From positions 105,887,300-105,951,299 of the forward strand of contig CM056993.1 of assembly GCA_029891345.1 (NCBI GenBank): a stretch of DNA of 64,000 bases, given 5' to 3'. The translations under genes were made by a program, and so were the position numbers. Under the pieces are notes generated by a model. That model did not search any database. It was not told the DNA's origin and worked only from the letters and a program-made list of their open reading frames with translations. How positions within the stretch are numbered: position 1 is the stretch's first letter; each line of letters opens with the position of its first letter. Positions 29,375 to 42,547 of this stretch are shown piece after piece. The stretch comes from Dryococelus australis. Lineage: Eukaryota; Arthropoda; Insecta; Phasmatodea; Phasmatidae.

Positions 29375-32190
29375 GGTTATAGCAGATTTCTGGGCAAAAA
29401 CTACGTTACATTTTAACTGTAAGTGAATAATTCCAACTGTTTTAAACAGCGAAATGATATACGCAGCATGTATTTATAAAAATATAAATGCGGATTTCTG
29501 ACTAGCCTACATCTAGTATTTTTGCCACCTTGTAAAATTATACTAAACATAAATTTTAGACTCTAGCGAACTGAGGATAGTCCTATCTGTAAATTAGCTT
29601 TTAAATATTTGTGCGCCGAAGTAAACTCAAATCTATTCTAAATTCTAAACACATCTAAACAGGATGTCAAATCGACAAAGCGAAGAATCAGCAAATTTAA
29701 ATTAAGTTAATGGAATATGTTATGCCAAATTACAAACTTTCAGATACAATATGCGTAGTTTCTCTGCACTGATAAAAAAAATCTGCTTTACATTAAGTTA
29801 CATTAGATGCATTTGTAAAATAACTATTCTAGAAAAAAAATCATTTTAAATATTATCAATTTTTATTATTAAACGTATGGCTACTTCCCTTTTAATAAAA
29901 ATATATACGCCTCTGTAACACTAAAATTTTCGCTTTCAACTATGCTATTTTAAGTGAATATTGCACACAATATTACGAACTCAGAGGCATTTCAATTCAT
30001 TGTGCAGGAAACATCTGTAATAAATAAAATTTGGATTTAGTAAAGAAACGAAAATAAATTACAACAGTCTTTACATTTCTTCTTGTAATGGACTGTATGG
30101 AAAAGCAAAAGCAATATTTAATATATTCGGTATTCATGAGATTCAAAAATTTAATTTTCGAACGACAAAATGGCTACCTGTGTTTAAAAAATGTGCGATG
30201 TAAAATTTAGGTAACGATGCATATTAAATTAATTAATTCTATATTTTTATTGAAAAACTTTAATATCATTTGACGTAATTTTCTTTTTATAAACATGATT
30301 GTAACGAAATTTTAGTACATCAATATTCTGTGTATAATTATAAAGAAAAAAAATAATCTGATTTATTACTTTATTATTATTTTTATTTTTTTTGAGAATG
30401 TCTTACATAGTATTGTGGAACCTGCGAGAGTCTCTCCTTATTCTTCATTATATCAATTTCAATGTGTCATTTAATGTATTATTAAATCGGTATTCTATTT
30501 TAAAATGTTATTCGTCTAATTTAAAAAAATATTTATTTTATGGGGAATGTAAGGTAGAGTGCGACTGTATTGTTTAGACTTGGTAGAGTAACCACAGCGT
30601 GATAGGGACCAGCCTGCCTTAAGCCCATGTTACAAGCCCTCAACAACGCAGGTGAAGGTACAGTCAGCCGTCATTCAGCAACCATAGGAGGTATGCCCTT
30701 GTAATAGGGAATGTACCGTGCTAGCACAAGCCAAATCAAGCCGATATAATGCACTATGCTCTAAGTCCGGTTTCACACATAGTTGCCCACCATTTCGCAA
30801 ACTTATGGAATAGAACCACCAATCTCACAACTTTGCCAACTTACCCTGACTCCGACATTAAGCCCTAAACTATTTTATGAAAACAGTCGCCGCCATTTTG
30901 CAACCATTGTAGATGATACCGCCAAATCATATATTGGGTATACAATTGTGTACTATATATGTGTTAACGATGAATTTAATGTTTAAAATTATTATTGATA
31001 TTTAGTGATTTAACATTTGATCAGTTTTTGTATGTTATGTTCGAGATAAAATACATAATACCAAACGAGGGAAAACCTTTTTGTTCGCAAAATCAGTTCT
31101 TGGAGACGTTTTCTTAGTAAAATCTGTCAATTCTAACACGGCGTAGCTATAAATATGGCACTTTTTCTACCTATGTACGAATTTAATGTCTATCTTTAGA
31201 TGTGTGACCGAGCGATGCTGTGTAGTGTTAACACTGGACTCGTATTTAAGAGTAATTAAGTTTGATTTTCGCCAACTCATCAGCCAATATTTTACCGCCA
31301 AAAGTTCGCCAACACGCATGGAGATTGTACGTGGTCAATGCAAGTGCAATGCGAAGCAATAAATTTAATTTATGAAATAACTGTAGATTCATTATTTTAT
31401 AGCACTTGAAATAACATAAATTCCTTCCAAACCGACACATTGTGTTTTACAGGAAAAAACGGGAAATGTCGCTACTCATAATTATGTGAGTGGAAAATAT
31501 ATCAGCAAAAAAATAGGATAAAGTTATTAGGCACTTATTATATAAAACATGATCCGTGATGTTGCAAGAATTTTTATTTGTAATATACACGTTATGTTTA
31601 TTGCTACAAAATGCGTATTCGTAATTATTTTTATGTATATTCTGATAAGCACGAATGACACATGTCTTGAATAATTAATTTTCAGACATATTTACAACTT
31701 TAGTTTTCAAAACATATTTTGTAATTATTATACATTGTAAAGTATGCGTTTGTAAAACATTCAATCAAAGATAATACTTAATTATGGAAAAACAGTACGT
31801 GATTCTGTTGTATAGGTTTGTCGCAGATTGACTGGACACAGAACAATAAAGTTATGTTCATTATATGTATTTGAGCTACACATACATTTTGGATAGTAAT
31901 ATTTAATTGATTTCACGTATCATTTGGATGTTAATATATTTTTTACCACATGTTAATTTTATTTTATGTTAACATTTCATTACCCTAATTTTTCGAAGTA
32001 TGTGAACCACCAGTCCACTACTCTATGATATTTTTCACACGTTGTTCTGAGTTTCTATATATGGTTATGTAACTATTTTTATTATTGTATTAATATGTTT
32101 CATTTTATTTTCTGTAATTACTTCATAATTTTTAAATCTAAATTATATATTTGTTTCGGGATTTAAAGACGTAATATTTTAGCTCTTAAT
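29375..32190. other. Long AT-rich stretch without gene
   Basis: About 2.8 kb, strongly AT-rich, with only short, motif-free ORFs (30392-30577, 30783-30986, 31246-31440 minus). I see no repeat family that recurs elsewhere in the window and no tRNA-like sequence. Confidence 0.5.
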
Positions 32191-32690
32191 TTTATTTTGT
32201 GAAGGCAAAGCCGGAAGCGAGCCGTGATTGGCTGTTGGTTGGTCGGAAGCCTAAAGAAGGGGCTTCCGGGAAAGGCGTTGAACATGTAAGGCGTCGAAAT
32301 TTCCCTTGGAATTTAACTTTTTGAAATTCCAACGCCATCATAAATTTAGTTTAGAAATTATGCTCCCAGAGGTTACTATATTTAAGGAGAGACTGTAGGC
32401 TAAGTCGTTGATACATACTTTGAGTGTTAAATCGACGAGGCGAAAAGGACGCCGAGACTACGACGCCGGCGTCATGTAAGGAGATAGCGCCAGAGGACTT
32501 CAGGTGACGCCAAGGCAAATTAACGTATGGAAAGCCTAATTACATTAACTGTTTTGCAAGTATTAAATTCTAAGGGACCTGAACTGATTTTATGCGTTAT
32601 TTCTTTTTTATCTTTCAACGACCGGACTGTGAGTTTCATGGGTATGTTAGACCAGTAGTCCCGAACTTTCGCATATGAGCTAGCATAGCC
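32190..32690 (+). promoter_or_regulatory. Promoter-like or solo-LTR-like block
   Basis: A GC-richer island holds GTGATTGGCTG (a CCAAT box on the minus strand), then ACTATATTTAAGGAGAGAC (TATA-like) followed by GACGCCGAGACTACGACGCC. This combination is seen in LTRs and in host promoters. No paired LTR, target duplication or coding region follows, so the identity stays open. Confidence 0.3.
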
Positions 32691-33486
32691 GGAGCAATAT
32701 GTAATGAGGAGCTAAATACTTGTTTGAACTTTCAATATAAGTACAGAGTAACTTTATTTGGTGAAGGATCGTATGTGAGATAATTAAGTGATTAACTGAC
32801 TATTTATTAATTAATGAACGATTAGTGGATGTGATCTAGGAAGTATGAGAAATTAATTAAGAGCTTACCGAAACTTTCTGGAAAGTTAAATATAGAGGCC
32901 GCCTCTTCCGGTGGAACCTAATTATTATTTTGAACTAAATTTTCGAGTAAAAGATTATTTTTGTTAGCAGCTCTAAAGTTTTATAGTATTTTTCAGTCTT
33001 TTCTTTTATTTTAATTTTTCATTCTGATTTATCCTTATTCTTACTTGGATGGTGGCATGTCATTTATGTTAATCATCATAAAGCATAATTTCATTTTGAG
33101 TAAAGATATTTCTGTCACATAAACACATTTGAAATTGCACTTTGTTGAATTATTCACTTATTTGGGTGTGAGTTTATTTTTTCCCCTTTTCATTAATAAT
33201 TTAGTTATCAAGGTTACCCATAATTTATTTAAATAAAGTATTGTGAAGGTTGGAATGTGTTTTCTATTGAACGAGGTTTACAGCATCGCTGGAGAGCTTC
33301 TGATTCCAGTGTGGTAAGACCAAGGTTGCACTACAAATAATAAGGCACCCAAAGATCAATCATATCTTTATAATTATTGTTTCTCCTAACTAACACCAAA
33401 TATATTTACAGCTACACTATTACAGACACTGTTCAAGAGTGGCGCACGACACTATTACATGAAGTGGTGGTCCAAGTGGTTGCTAT
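32691..33486. other. AT-rich stretch without recognised feature
   Basis: No supported frame. It separates the promoter-like block from the MITE at 33487. Confidence 0.45.
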
Positions 33487-33656
33487 TACAGGCTATTCGC
33501 AGTTTCTTCGCATTTTCTTAACTCAAACCTTCGAAAAATCACCCCATGTATGCCGTGTTTAGTTACTTTCTAAATATGCCATGTATCACAAGTGTTTTAT
33601 ACGTTTGTTAAATTGAAGATTGACCAATATTTTATTTACAAAATATAGTGTTTCAT

Positions 33657-33716
<60 letters not shown>

Positions 33717-33915
33717 GCGAGAAAACATGTGTGTTGGTAACGCCTAGTAAGAAATAGTTCTAATGCTAAATATTATTACAACTTAGTGCGCACGAATTCG
33801 GCGCGTTGTCCCTTTGGTGTAATTTTCTAGACTTAGTACGAGGCGGAGGAATAATCTGGAAGTAGAACTTAAGCAGTGCTTCACAAAAGTGTGAAGTAAC
33901 CGTGAATGGATTATA
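33487..33915. mobile_element. MITE family B (copy B2) with (TA)n expansion
   Basis: Left end TACAGGCTATTCGCAGTTTC and right end GTAACCGTGAATGGATTATA match other B copies; interior shared phrase CACCCCATGTATGCCGTGTT. A (TA) microsatellite of about 52 bases (33659-33711) has expanded inside it. Confidence 0.8.
33659..33711. repeat. (TA)n microsatellite
   Basis: About 26 uninterrupted TA units inside a MITE; other copies of the family lack the expansion. Confidence 0.95.
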
Positions 33916-34168
33916 GCAGTGTTTTCGTAGTAGTCGCAAGTGGATTATGTATTATAAACACTAATACTTGACTACGTTTCTTTACATAAGTGAATATCCT
34001 GACGCACGCTCGCGAGGTTGTGTGCAGATGATACGTAGGGTAATTACACTGCCGGACCATAAAAATAGCGCACATAGAATGATGCATTGGATGTTATTGA
34101 AACTCTATAGAGCTAGTGATACAGATGAGAATATGCATGATCACAAAAACACAGCAGCAGGTCAGTTA

Positions 34169-34226
34169 CATATATATATATGTGTGTGTGCGTGCGAGCG
34201 TGCGTGCGTGTGTGTGTGTGTGTGTG
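34169..34226. repeat. (TA)n(TG)n compound microsatellite
   Basis: TA units pass into TG units with interspersed GC. It explains the Cys/Val-rich false ORFs at 33968-34384 and 34116-34316. Confidence 0.95.
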
Positions 34227-34400
34227 GTACGTCGTCCGGTCACACCCTCGCACTGCGCTACACGCATGCAGAATGGTCTGGCATTGAGTTCAGCAGACGC
34301 CGGATATCGTGCTTAGGTAGACCGGCCCACGATTGTAGGACGGTGTGCTCCAAATCTCGGGTACTGTGGCACGGTGGCAGCTAGAGGTGATACGGCCACT

Positions 34401-34820
34401 TAAAGCCTGTTCACGATAAAGTGAGCATCTTTGAAATCAACCTTTAGAAAAAAAAAAGTTACTGGCCCTGCCTGCATACATTTTAACGGGCGCACTGAGT
34501 GACATGCGCCCAGTAAAGTTGGTAACGATGGAAAGGAAGTCATTCCATATCTTAACGTCGAATAAAAAACGTTAGGTAAGCGTTTGTGGAAATGAAAATT
34601 ATTTATTTCCCTTTCTGCTAGTTTGATGCATATACGTGTTAAAATGAGCAGGTTTTTTAAAATATTTACTTTCCTAATAATTGTACAGTTTTACTTGACC
34701 GACGCATGAATAAAGTGCTGAGGCCCGTGGCAATGTTAAGGCGGAAGAAGACATAACGTGCATACAATAGATTTTAAGCAGGGCTTTCGAAATTGCTCAT
34801 TTTACCGTGAAAAACCTATA
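34401..34820. mobile_element. MITE family A, long form (copy A3)
   Basis: Left end AAAGCCTGTTCACGATAAAG and right end GCTCATTTTACCGTGAAAAA plus CCTATA. Interior phrases GCGCCCAGTAAAGTTGG and TGACCGACGCATGAATAAAG recur in A1 (same orientation) and in A8 and A9 (reverse). About 420 bases. Confidence 0.85.
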
Positions 34821-35063
34821 GCAACCGTTTATTGTCGAAATTATAGTTTCAGTCATCCAACATTAAGCTATAATTTTTACGTACGACGGATCAAACACGT
34901 CGTCTATGTTGGCAAAAATGTGCGCACTGCTGGAAACCACAGAGCCTCACCACATACTGAGATTTGGAGGAAGTGATAACGCGGTAACAAGCAGGAAGCC
35001 TGGTTTTTACAATGCGATCAGTTCCTCGAGCGTCGCCTCCATGTGGAAATGAGCGACTAGATG

Positions 35064-35301
35064 TAGAGGCGATTTATGGTAAAGTGAACACTTTTTAAGG
35101 CCCTGCAGAATGTTCCCTTTTGGCTAATTTCTATGTTTCTATCACTTTTTAATATAAACAGTACCATGTAACTAACACAGACTATACTTTTCACCACTCC
35201 CAAAAGTTAACGTCTGTAGCTGTAATAAATTATATTTATTAGTGGTTAAAGTCTATTGGAAAAGCCTTAAAATGTGCTCACTTTACCGTGAATACCCTAT
35301 A
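35064..35301. mobile_element. MITE family A, short form (copy A4)
   Basis: Left end region ATGGTAAAGTGAACACTTTT plus AAGGCCCT and right end GTGCTCACTTTACCGTGAAT plus ACCCTATA. Interior TTAGTGGTTAAAG resembles A5 and A6. Confidence 0.85.
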
Positions 35302-38209
35302 GAACTTTTTCTGAGACCAAGAGCTTTTGACCTCCGTTGAGTTCAGCCAAACAACTCCATTTACACGACGCGCGAAAAAATTTCGCACGAGGCCCTGTGC
35401 TACACCCTTTGACTCAAAAACGCAGCAAAATTGGATTTCCAGACAATTTAGAAATTCCAACAGGTTTACAAGAAACCCTCAATGACCAGGGCACAGAAAG
35501 TGCAACATATATTGAGAACTTATGACATGAACAAAGAACACACGAAATATGATTTGAATTTTTCTTTTATTCATTGTTATTTTTTCATGTGATGTTTTCA
35601 TTACACTTAGTTTCCAACAATTCCAAACAGCAATTTATTTTTAAAAGTGAATAGATGTTTTCACAGTGTCTATTAGAATTTTCCCTTTCTCATTTACGGA
35701 AAACCTGGATACAAAAATATTTTAAGATTGCCTCAGGCCTTTTACACTTACAAACATTATTTCGGCCTATGTATATAATTTATTATGCCAACGTTATAAA
35801 CAATTATAAATAATGGTCAGACTAAATACATATTGTTTTGGCCTACATAGAAAAATTTTACTTATATGCAATAACAAATATAGTTTTTCCTCAAAATTTA
35901 CTTGATTTTTCAAGTACCCACAGGTTATACAATCTTCCAAAATTGAGATTATTTGGCCTTTAAAATACATTGCATTCTATGACATCAATAACAGTTTGAA
36001 CTATTTAAATTTCCAAAGTTATTCTTTTCACAAAAATAATATCGATTGTGTAGCCAAACTCACACACAGGTTATGGCTAGCCTTAAAAATGAATTAATGG
36101 GTCTGTTTGTCTAATATTATGACTTAACATAGCCAACAGAGGCCAACAACAAGGTCTCTTTATTTGATGATGTTAATTTCAACATTTTAAATGTTTAACT
36201 AATTCCTTATTCAATGAATACTTTATATGTTTAATGTATACTACTAGCTATATGGCCGAACAGTGGGCGAAGGTTTTATTTCTTTTTTGGAAAACTAGAA
36301 TTCATTTTTATTTTTCGTTTATATTTGAACTTCTCAAAACAATTACTAGAAATTACTGGCCGTATGTCCAAACAAAGGCCAAAATCTGAAAGAAAAAATG
36401 CACATCAGTTTTCAAATTAACACATAGGCCATGAAAATATCTAGTTTCATTATTTTCCCGGAAAATACGTTAAAATTTCCTTTAAAAGCATTTTAAAAGT
36501 TTTTGGCAGGCAACTTTGATGTTGATTTATATATTATATTTTGCCAAAATGCAGAATTGAAAGTATTCTCATGATAAATTTTGCCATCATGGCGCCTACT
36601 TGAATTATAAGGTCACGATGTGTGCCTGACTTAACCAAACCATGAAGGCATAAGTTAAAGTTACAACATTATGTATTAAGTTTGGGTTACTTAACTCAGT
36701 GCAGGTAAAGTTCCTTCGGGACGATGATCGACCCCGAACTGAGCTCGTGCGCTCTTATTTATACGCCTTTATTTTAATTTTCCCATTAGAGTGGTTACAC
36801 AGAAATTATGGCCAATCAGGGCCAAGTAACAAAAAAAATTATGGCTCGGCCACTAGAAAAACACACAGCCTTATTGGGAAAAACTGTTCATTTGGGCCTT
36901 ATAGGGGATCTTGATTTGGCGACGAATCCCCACTAATCATGTCAATTTATGGCGATCTATGTCACCCCCACGTTGACACACTTCCGGTGACCCGACAAGC
37001 TTGAAGGAAGTAACTTCGTGCACCGACACATTTTTCCAAAGTTGGTACTCCTGTGTGCATGCGTGGCAGGTGGTGCAGACAACACCAACGCCCGCCCGGC
37101 TTGAGTAATTAGCCGAACCAGTGGGATTGAAATCAACTACCAAAACGGAATCGAGTCTGCCACCAAGTGCGCCGTGCGTTGTCGATGAAAGCTGCAAAAT
37201 TCTACCGCGCTGAGCCGGGCGGAAAAATTTTAGCGTGACGAATTACGCTTCGCTGTAGCCGCCCAGAACGTCCAGAAATCTAAGAAAGGTATGCTGGCAG
37301 CAATTTTAGGCTAAATTGCAATATTACAGTGTAGAAGTAGGTGGGCCAGGAAACGAACACAAGTCCGTTGTGACTTGTTAAAAACGTAGTCGTATTGGGA
37401 CGCCGTCACACTTGCATGCTAACTCTCATGTGAAGATATCGAGTAAATTTTATATGGGACTTGTTTACACCCAGTTTTCACAGAAAATATGAAGCAATAT
37501 TTGACCTTTCAAAAGAAAAGTTGATGGCCCCGGTAAATCAATTATACCTAATAGCTACAATATAAATTTAAAAGATCCTAAAAAATTTATTTTATATTAA
37601 ATTTATTAATAATAATTAATTTGAATGAGCTTTCTTCATCGCTCACAACACTAACACAACTTAAATGAACGATTTACTCCTATCTCTGGTTGATTGATAC
37701 ATAGTTGGCCACATGGCCAGCTTAGAAGGACCAAGAGAATTGCTTGTTCCAAGTGACGTCCATAAAAAAAATAGGACATCTTCTATCTCCTGATCTCGTG
37801 TGAGATCTGCCATGCGCGAGAATTTATCGTACGAAATTTAGCGCAAGCTCTGCATCTGGCATGAATTTCGCATCTACCTTGTGTCGTGCAAAGGCTGGCA
37901 TTACCTACTTAATGTTCTCCGGAAAATGTTCCCAGGTTATGGCATAGTCAATATTTTCTCCGGCACAAGTGTGACAATGAGTACGGATGAACAGAAAATA
38001 GCCCAATCGTAATTGTTGGTACGAGAATATGTAACCGTGTACTGAGGGGAATCATAATAAGTTGGTACTCGGAAAGTACACAAGTTTACTTGGTGCGCTC
38101 AGTATAAAATTGTCTTTACTTTTTTTTTTAAGGCAGCTTTGTTTAAAACTGTGAGTACCTACTCGAATTACGCCCCCCCCCCCCCCCGCCTCTTTTAACT
38201 AACTGTTCT
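35302..38209. other. Stretch without recognised gene
   Basis: Mostly AT-rich. 36700-37250 is GC-richer, with a TATA-like TTATTTATACG near 36757 and a phrase TTGGCGACGAATCC (36916) reminiscent of a primer-binding site after an LTR. The minus-strand frame at 36937-37197 has no family that I can name. 37540-37630 is very AT-rich. Confidence 0.45.
38173..38187. repeat. Poly(C) run of 15
   Basis: Homopolymer C tract in AT-rich sequence; two more of 13-15 occur at 45441 and 49820. Confidence 0.95.
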
Positions 38210-38451
38210 TATACGCTGTTCACGGTAAAGGGAGCAATTTCTAAGGCCCTTCAAAAATTTTACTTTCATCCAATTTCTATCTTCTTGTTGCTTTTTGTTA
38301 TAAACATTGCAATGCGACCAATAAACATAGTGTATACATTTCACCACTAACATAAGTTAACACCTAAGGCTGTGATAATGTATATTTATTAGTGGTTAAT
38401 GCCTCTTGGAAGGGCCTTAAAAAGTGCTCACTTTACCGTGAATAGCATATA
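38210..38451. mobile_element. MITE family A, short form (copy A5)
   Basis: Left end ATACGCTGTTCACGGTAAAG and right end CTTTACCGTGAATAGCATAT. Interior includes CATTTCACCACTAACATAAG, near-identical to A4 and A6. Confidence 0.88.
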
Positions 38452-38507
38452 GTCTTGAGGTGGTGTTATAGGCTGTACTCGCGCTACGTGTTCTTTGTCA
38501 TCTGATC

Positions 38508-38752
38508 CTAAACCAATCATCACAGTAAAGTGAGCACCTTTTATGGTCCTCCTAATTATTCCTTTCGGCCAATTTTCGTCTTTCCGATACTTTTTTTTAT
38601 ATAAATGTTACCATGTGTTTAATAAACACAGTTTGTACATTTCACCTCTCCCAAAAGTTAACGTCCGAGACTGCAATGAAATACATTTATCAGTGGTTAA
38701 TGCCTGTTAGAAGAGCCTTAAAAAGTGCTCACTTTACGGTGAATAGCCTATA
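38508..38752. mobile_element. MITE family A, short form (copy A6)
   Basis: Left end region ATCACAGTAAAGTGAGCACC and right end CTCACTTTACGGTGAATAGC plus CTATA. Lies 56 bases after A5 in the same orientation. Confidence 0.85.
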
Positions 38753-40259
38753 CCGCGCTTTGGCTGTCACGAGCAAGGAACGGGGAAAATGCTCGATCAA
38801 AGCTGGAATCCTCCAACGAGCACAGTAGCAGAAAACAGAATGTAGCTCCACCCCAATACTATTTCCCATCCTCGCTTTTATCTCTGATTAACACCTATGA
38901 GCCAATCAGTCGCAGCAGTGCACACAAACCTGCTACCTTTGCATACTGTATCCACGCAGTCACTAAGCACGTATTACCAGAAGGCACTTTTCAAGGAAGA
39001 GCAATTCTGGCGCCACCCACTCTACCAGCCGCGCTGCCAAATAGTTAAGCTGCCTGTCGCTGCATTGCATTGTCGCTACCTTCACCTGGCCCCAATGCAC
39101 GTTGTTCACTGAAATGCTGCACAGTACTATGTGGTTTTATTTATACTGAGATTATATCACCCCTCCCAGACATCTCATTACTTTTATTTATGTACCCATA
39201 TGTACAATTCGGCCATAAACTTGTTTTCAAAAAATATGTTTTACACGTACAATTAATATGCATATCTTCAAATACGAAGCTAGAATATTAATAATTAATA
39301 TTCATTAGTTAAGAAGGTATAATCGCTATTTTATATTTTCAATTATGGTTACATAGTAACTTAATTTTAGATAGCTAGAGTGGAAAAACTGTACTAAGAT
39401 ACATTTAGTTTGCCATTTTTCATTTTCATTCTATCCTTAAAGTGGACTTGTATGATTCATTTTGGGACGGGTGAAATGTGTACGATTAAGTAATAGCTGT
39501 TTAAGCACAGAGCAAGTAAGGAGGCAAGAGCGGACACTTCCATGTTGGAACGATCTTCTTATTTTGAAGTCTTTTTCAGGGGTGTTGGGTGGGTGGTAGG
39601 TGCCTGGATTAATACCAACAGCAGACACGCATTACGAAAAATAATCACCTAGTTTGATAAAACAAAAAAAAAAAATGTTTATTTTGTGATAAACACGCTT
39701 CATTGACGTAGTTCGATGTTTAATAAAATAGCTTATTTACAAAAAATAAGATTTTATTGGTTTTTTTATTTTGCTTGCCGGGTAGCATTCATACTATGCT
39801 TACAGCTTGCATTATTCTTGGGAGGTTCTAGAACGACGTTTTAAAATTGCTTAATTAGAACGTACTTGTCTAACACCATTTATTTGCCGAATGCTGTTTT
39901 CGGCAATAATTAAATATATACCTGTGCTGTTTGTGTTAGCTCTGTCTTTGAAATATTTACGTTACCTCCAAGTGTGACCAACATAATAGAATAAATCTTG
40001 CACAAGCAGTGCAAAAACGAATTAAATATTTATAATCGTTTTAGTAAGTAACTAAATCAGCACGTGAAATATATGTAGGTTAAATAAGTGTGTTTGGGAT
40101 ACAAAACACTCGTAGTTGACTCAAAACCGATCTGTTCCATAAAGTCATTAATTATAGTAGTAAAATGCCTATGTTGGTGTTTCAACAGGCACTACTTCAA
40201 ATAACGCGATTGTAAGTCCTATCTAGTGCCACCCCCTATGTTTAAACGTATTGATAAGG
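38753..40259. other. No gene recognised
   Basis: Short frames only (38897-39112, 39070-39291, 39437-39628 minus), none with motifs. AT content rises after 39200. Confidence 0.45.
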
Positions 40260-40502
40260 TACAGGCTATTAATTGTATAGTGAGCACTTTTTAAGGCCCT
40301 CCTAACAGGCATTGGCCACTAATAAATATATTTCATTGCGCCCTCAGACGTTTACATTTGAGGGTAGTGAAATGTATACACTGAGTTTGTTAGCCACATA
40401 CGTATATTCATATTAAAAAGTGGTGGCAAGGTAGAAATTGACTGGAAGGAAAGATTTTGCAGGGTCTTAAAAAGTGCTCACTTTACCATGAACAGCCTAT
40501 AT
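40260..40502. mobile_element. MITE family A, short form (copy A7)
   Basis: Left end region TATAGTGAGCACTTTTTAAG plus GCCCTCC and right end GTGCTCACTTTACCATGAAC plus AGCCTAT. The interior is inverted relative to A4-A6. Confidence 0.82.
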
Positions 40503-41818
40503 GCGGGCTGCGCGTACTTTTCAATTTTGGTTGCTTGTTTGGCGGGTTGGAGATGTTTCCCCTTAACACCAGCCAGAACGTTGTAAATATTCTGTAATGT
40601 GCTCTCTAATACGGCAAACATGGATTCTGAATATTCTGAATTCTATATTTGAGTGGGTTTTCGATTTCTATAGACAGATTTGCGTAAAAATTAAAAGGAG
40701 ATAGAACCATTAGATCAGTAACTGTAAGCATCAAGCTTGTTGGTAGTACCATGTGTGTTAAAATCTTAGAAGGTACCTCAATCGATAGCATACTGTTTTC
40801 ACCAACCCAGAGAGTTAAGATCAATCTATATTTGTGCCAAACTTAACGCCCAAGTTCTTAACCAAAGTGACATCTGGGATTATCTCACTATTTATTGTGT
40901 GATGGATGTACTCGCGACATATGTATGATTTGTGGCGTTCCTACTTTCATGTAAGAGCATAATTCGAGTTTAATTTAAGGTTTTTTCGCCACACCACCTG
41001 AGAAGTCTTTCCGAATGTACATTTTTGGGGTACAATAATTCTTGGAATGTAATGAAATAAGGAAGCAAATAGAACATGCCCTACCTGTTTGTCACTTGCG
41101 GAAGCTTAAGATTCAAATAAAAGTTGAAAAAACGAAATTACACAAATTTTTAGACCAAATGTTAACTAGAGCATCACTCAACAACTAGACACTGTGAGAC
41201 TGTCCAGCAGGCTTCCAATGAAGCGTTGGTATGTTACCTGTTGACCACACCTGCAACTACAAACAAGAGTTTTATATTGTAAGGCGCGTTCTACGATGGC
41301 ACAGAAGCGGATACGTAACACACTCCGTTTCAATCTACAATGAGAGCATTCGGACGCGCTTAATGTACAGATACATGTAAGAAAGCTGGTCATCTCCCAA
41401 TCTTCGGCATCCGTGAATTCGTGTAGCCAATAGGTATCGAGGATTTGGTTAGTTGGTATTCGTCTTCGTGGCCGTTGCGGTATACACGGCAACAAGTGCT
41501 TCGTTTTGCCGTAACGTTTATCAATTTTGTTTCAATAAATAAGTGCACATGGTTTAATAGTAGTATTTACGCAGTGTTAAAAACACTATAAAAATATACG
41601 AAATGCAATGTGTATATTATGAAACCTATATCAGTGATTTTCAACAGCTGAGTATTTTTTATTTCGTAAGTTACAAGACTGTACGTTTCTTTTGTATTGT
41701 AGAGTAGTTAAAATTCATCCCAAATCGTCGGCTGGTTCCGCTTGCGTTTCCGAGTGCGTTTCCTTGCGTATCCGCACATTGTATAACGGGCCTAAACCCA
41801 GCTTACTAGTGCCTGACA
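40503..41818. other. No gene recognised
   Basis: The longest frame is a 105-residue minus-strand ORF (41178-41495), Cys- and Arg-rich, with no motif that I recognise. GCGGATACG occurs near 41308 on the plus strand and near 41770 on the minus strand, hinting at another inverted-repeat element. Confidence 0.4.
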
Positions 41819-42207
41819 CAGGGAAGGGATAATCGCTTGTAAAATAATCGATTATTCGATTGTTAAGTTATAAACAATTCATCGATTATTTAAAAAAAAT
41901 CGAATATTCACGATTTTCAGCTGTTTATACTTAAACAAAACGAAACAAAGCGGATACCTATATGTTTACCCTTTACTAAACATATAAAATATAATTTTGA
42001 AAATACTAATTTCCAAAATAACAGAAATTGTTTAAAAAAAATTTTTCTGAGAATAGTTTTAAACGAATTTATAGAACTATAAAGTATTTGCGGAAAATTT
42101 CCGGAGAACAAGACAATAGATTATTTTTTACCGATTATTTATTCGATTTAAAAATTAATTGTAATCGATTTATTCGAATTACATATTTACACGATATCCC
42201 ATCACTA
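41819..42207. mobile_element. hAT-like MITE, family H (copy H1)
   Basis: Left end GGGAAGGGATAATCGC and right end ATATCCCATCACTA, with an ATCGATTATT-rich interior as in H2. Eight-base flanks GCCTGACA (41811-41818) and GCCTGGTA (42208-42215) match at six positions, in line with an old hAT-type duplication. Confidence 0.75.
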
Positions 42208-42215
42208 GCCTGGTA

Positions 42216-42539
42216 GCGGGTTGCTGTGCTGCGGTTGGAGTAGTATCGCCTGTTCGCGGGAGGATGGCCGAGTTGAGAGGTGCGGCGCCAAGCCACGGCG
42301 GGAGACAGCGCCACTGGCGCGCGGCCAATAGGACGCCACGTTACCTCGGCGTCTCCGCCGCACACGTGCACCGCTCGCGGCAAGGTGAATTCCCCTCGCC
42401 GGGGTCGCCCGCCGCCAGAGAGAGTGAGCCTGACTCTACTCGTTCCCTCCTCAACTGTAGCCTTTCTCACTGCCCTCACTCCCAGCACGTACGTATCTTC
42501 AACACCTAAGGTGGCCGCCTGGTTGAAGGAATTTCGCAC
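42216..42539. other. GC- and CpG-rich island between two hAT-like MITEs
   Basis: About 320 bases of GC-rich sequence with many CpG, a CCAAT box in GCGGCCAATAGG (42321) and an E-box CACGTG (42363), in an AT-rich setting. All six-frame ORFs here run into the flanking MITEs, so no frame stands out. It could be an unmethylated promoter or an unrelated repeat. Confidence 0.4.
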
Positions 42540-42547
42540 GTCTCAGG

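Noticed and set aside
33968-34384. 138-residue Cys-rich ORF
   Set aside because: It runs through a TA/TG microsatellite that has no stops; no motif, and it overlaps another false frame.
36699-37197. Possible LTR end with primer-binding site (TTGGCGACGAATCC) and leader
   Set aside because: No second LTR, target duplication or pol trace was seen nearby; kept only as a note on the stretch.
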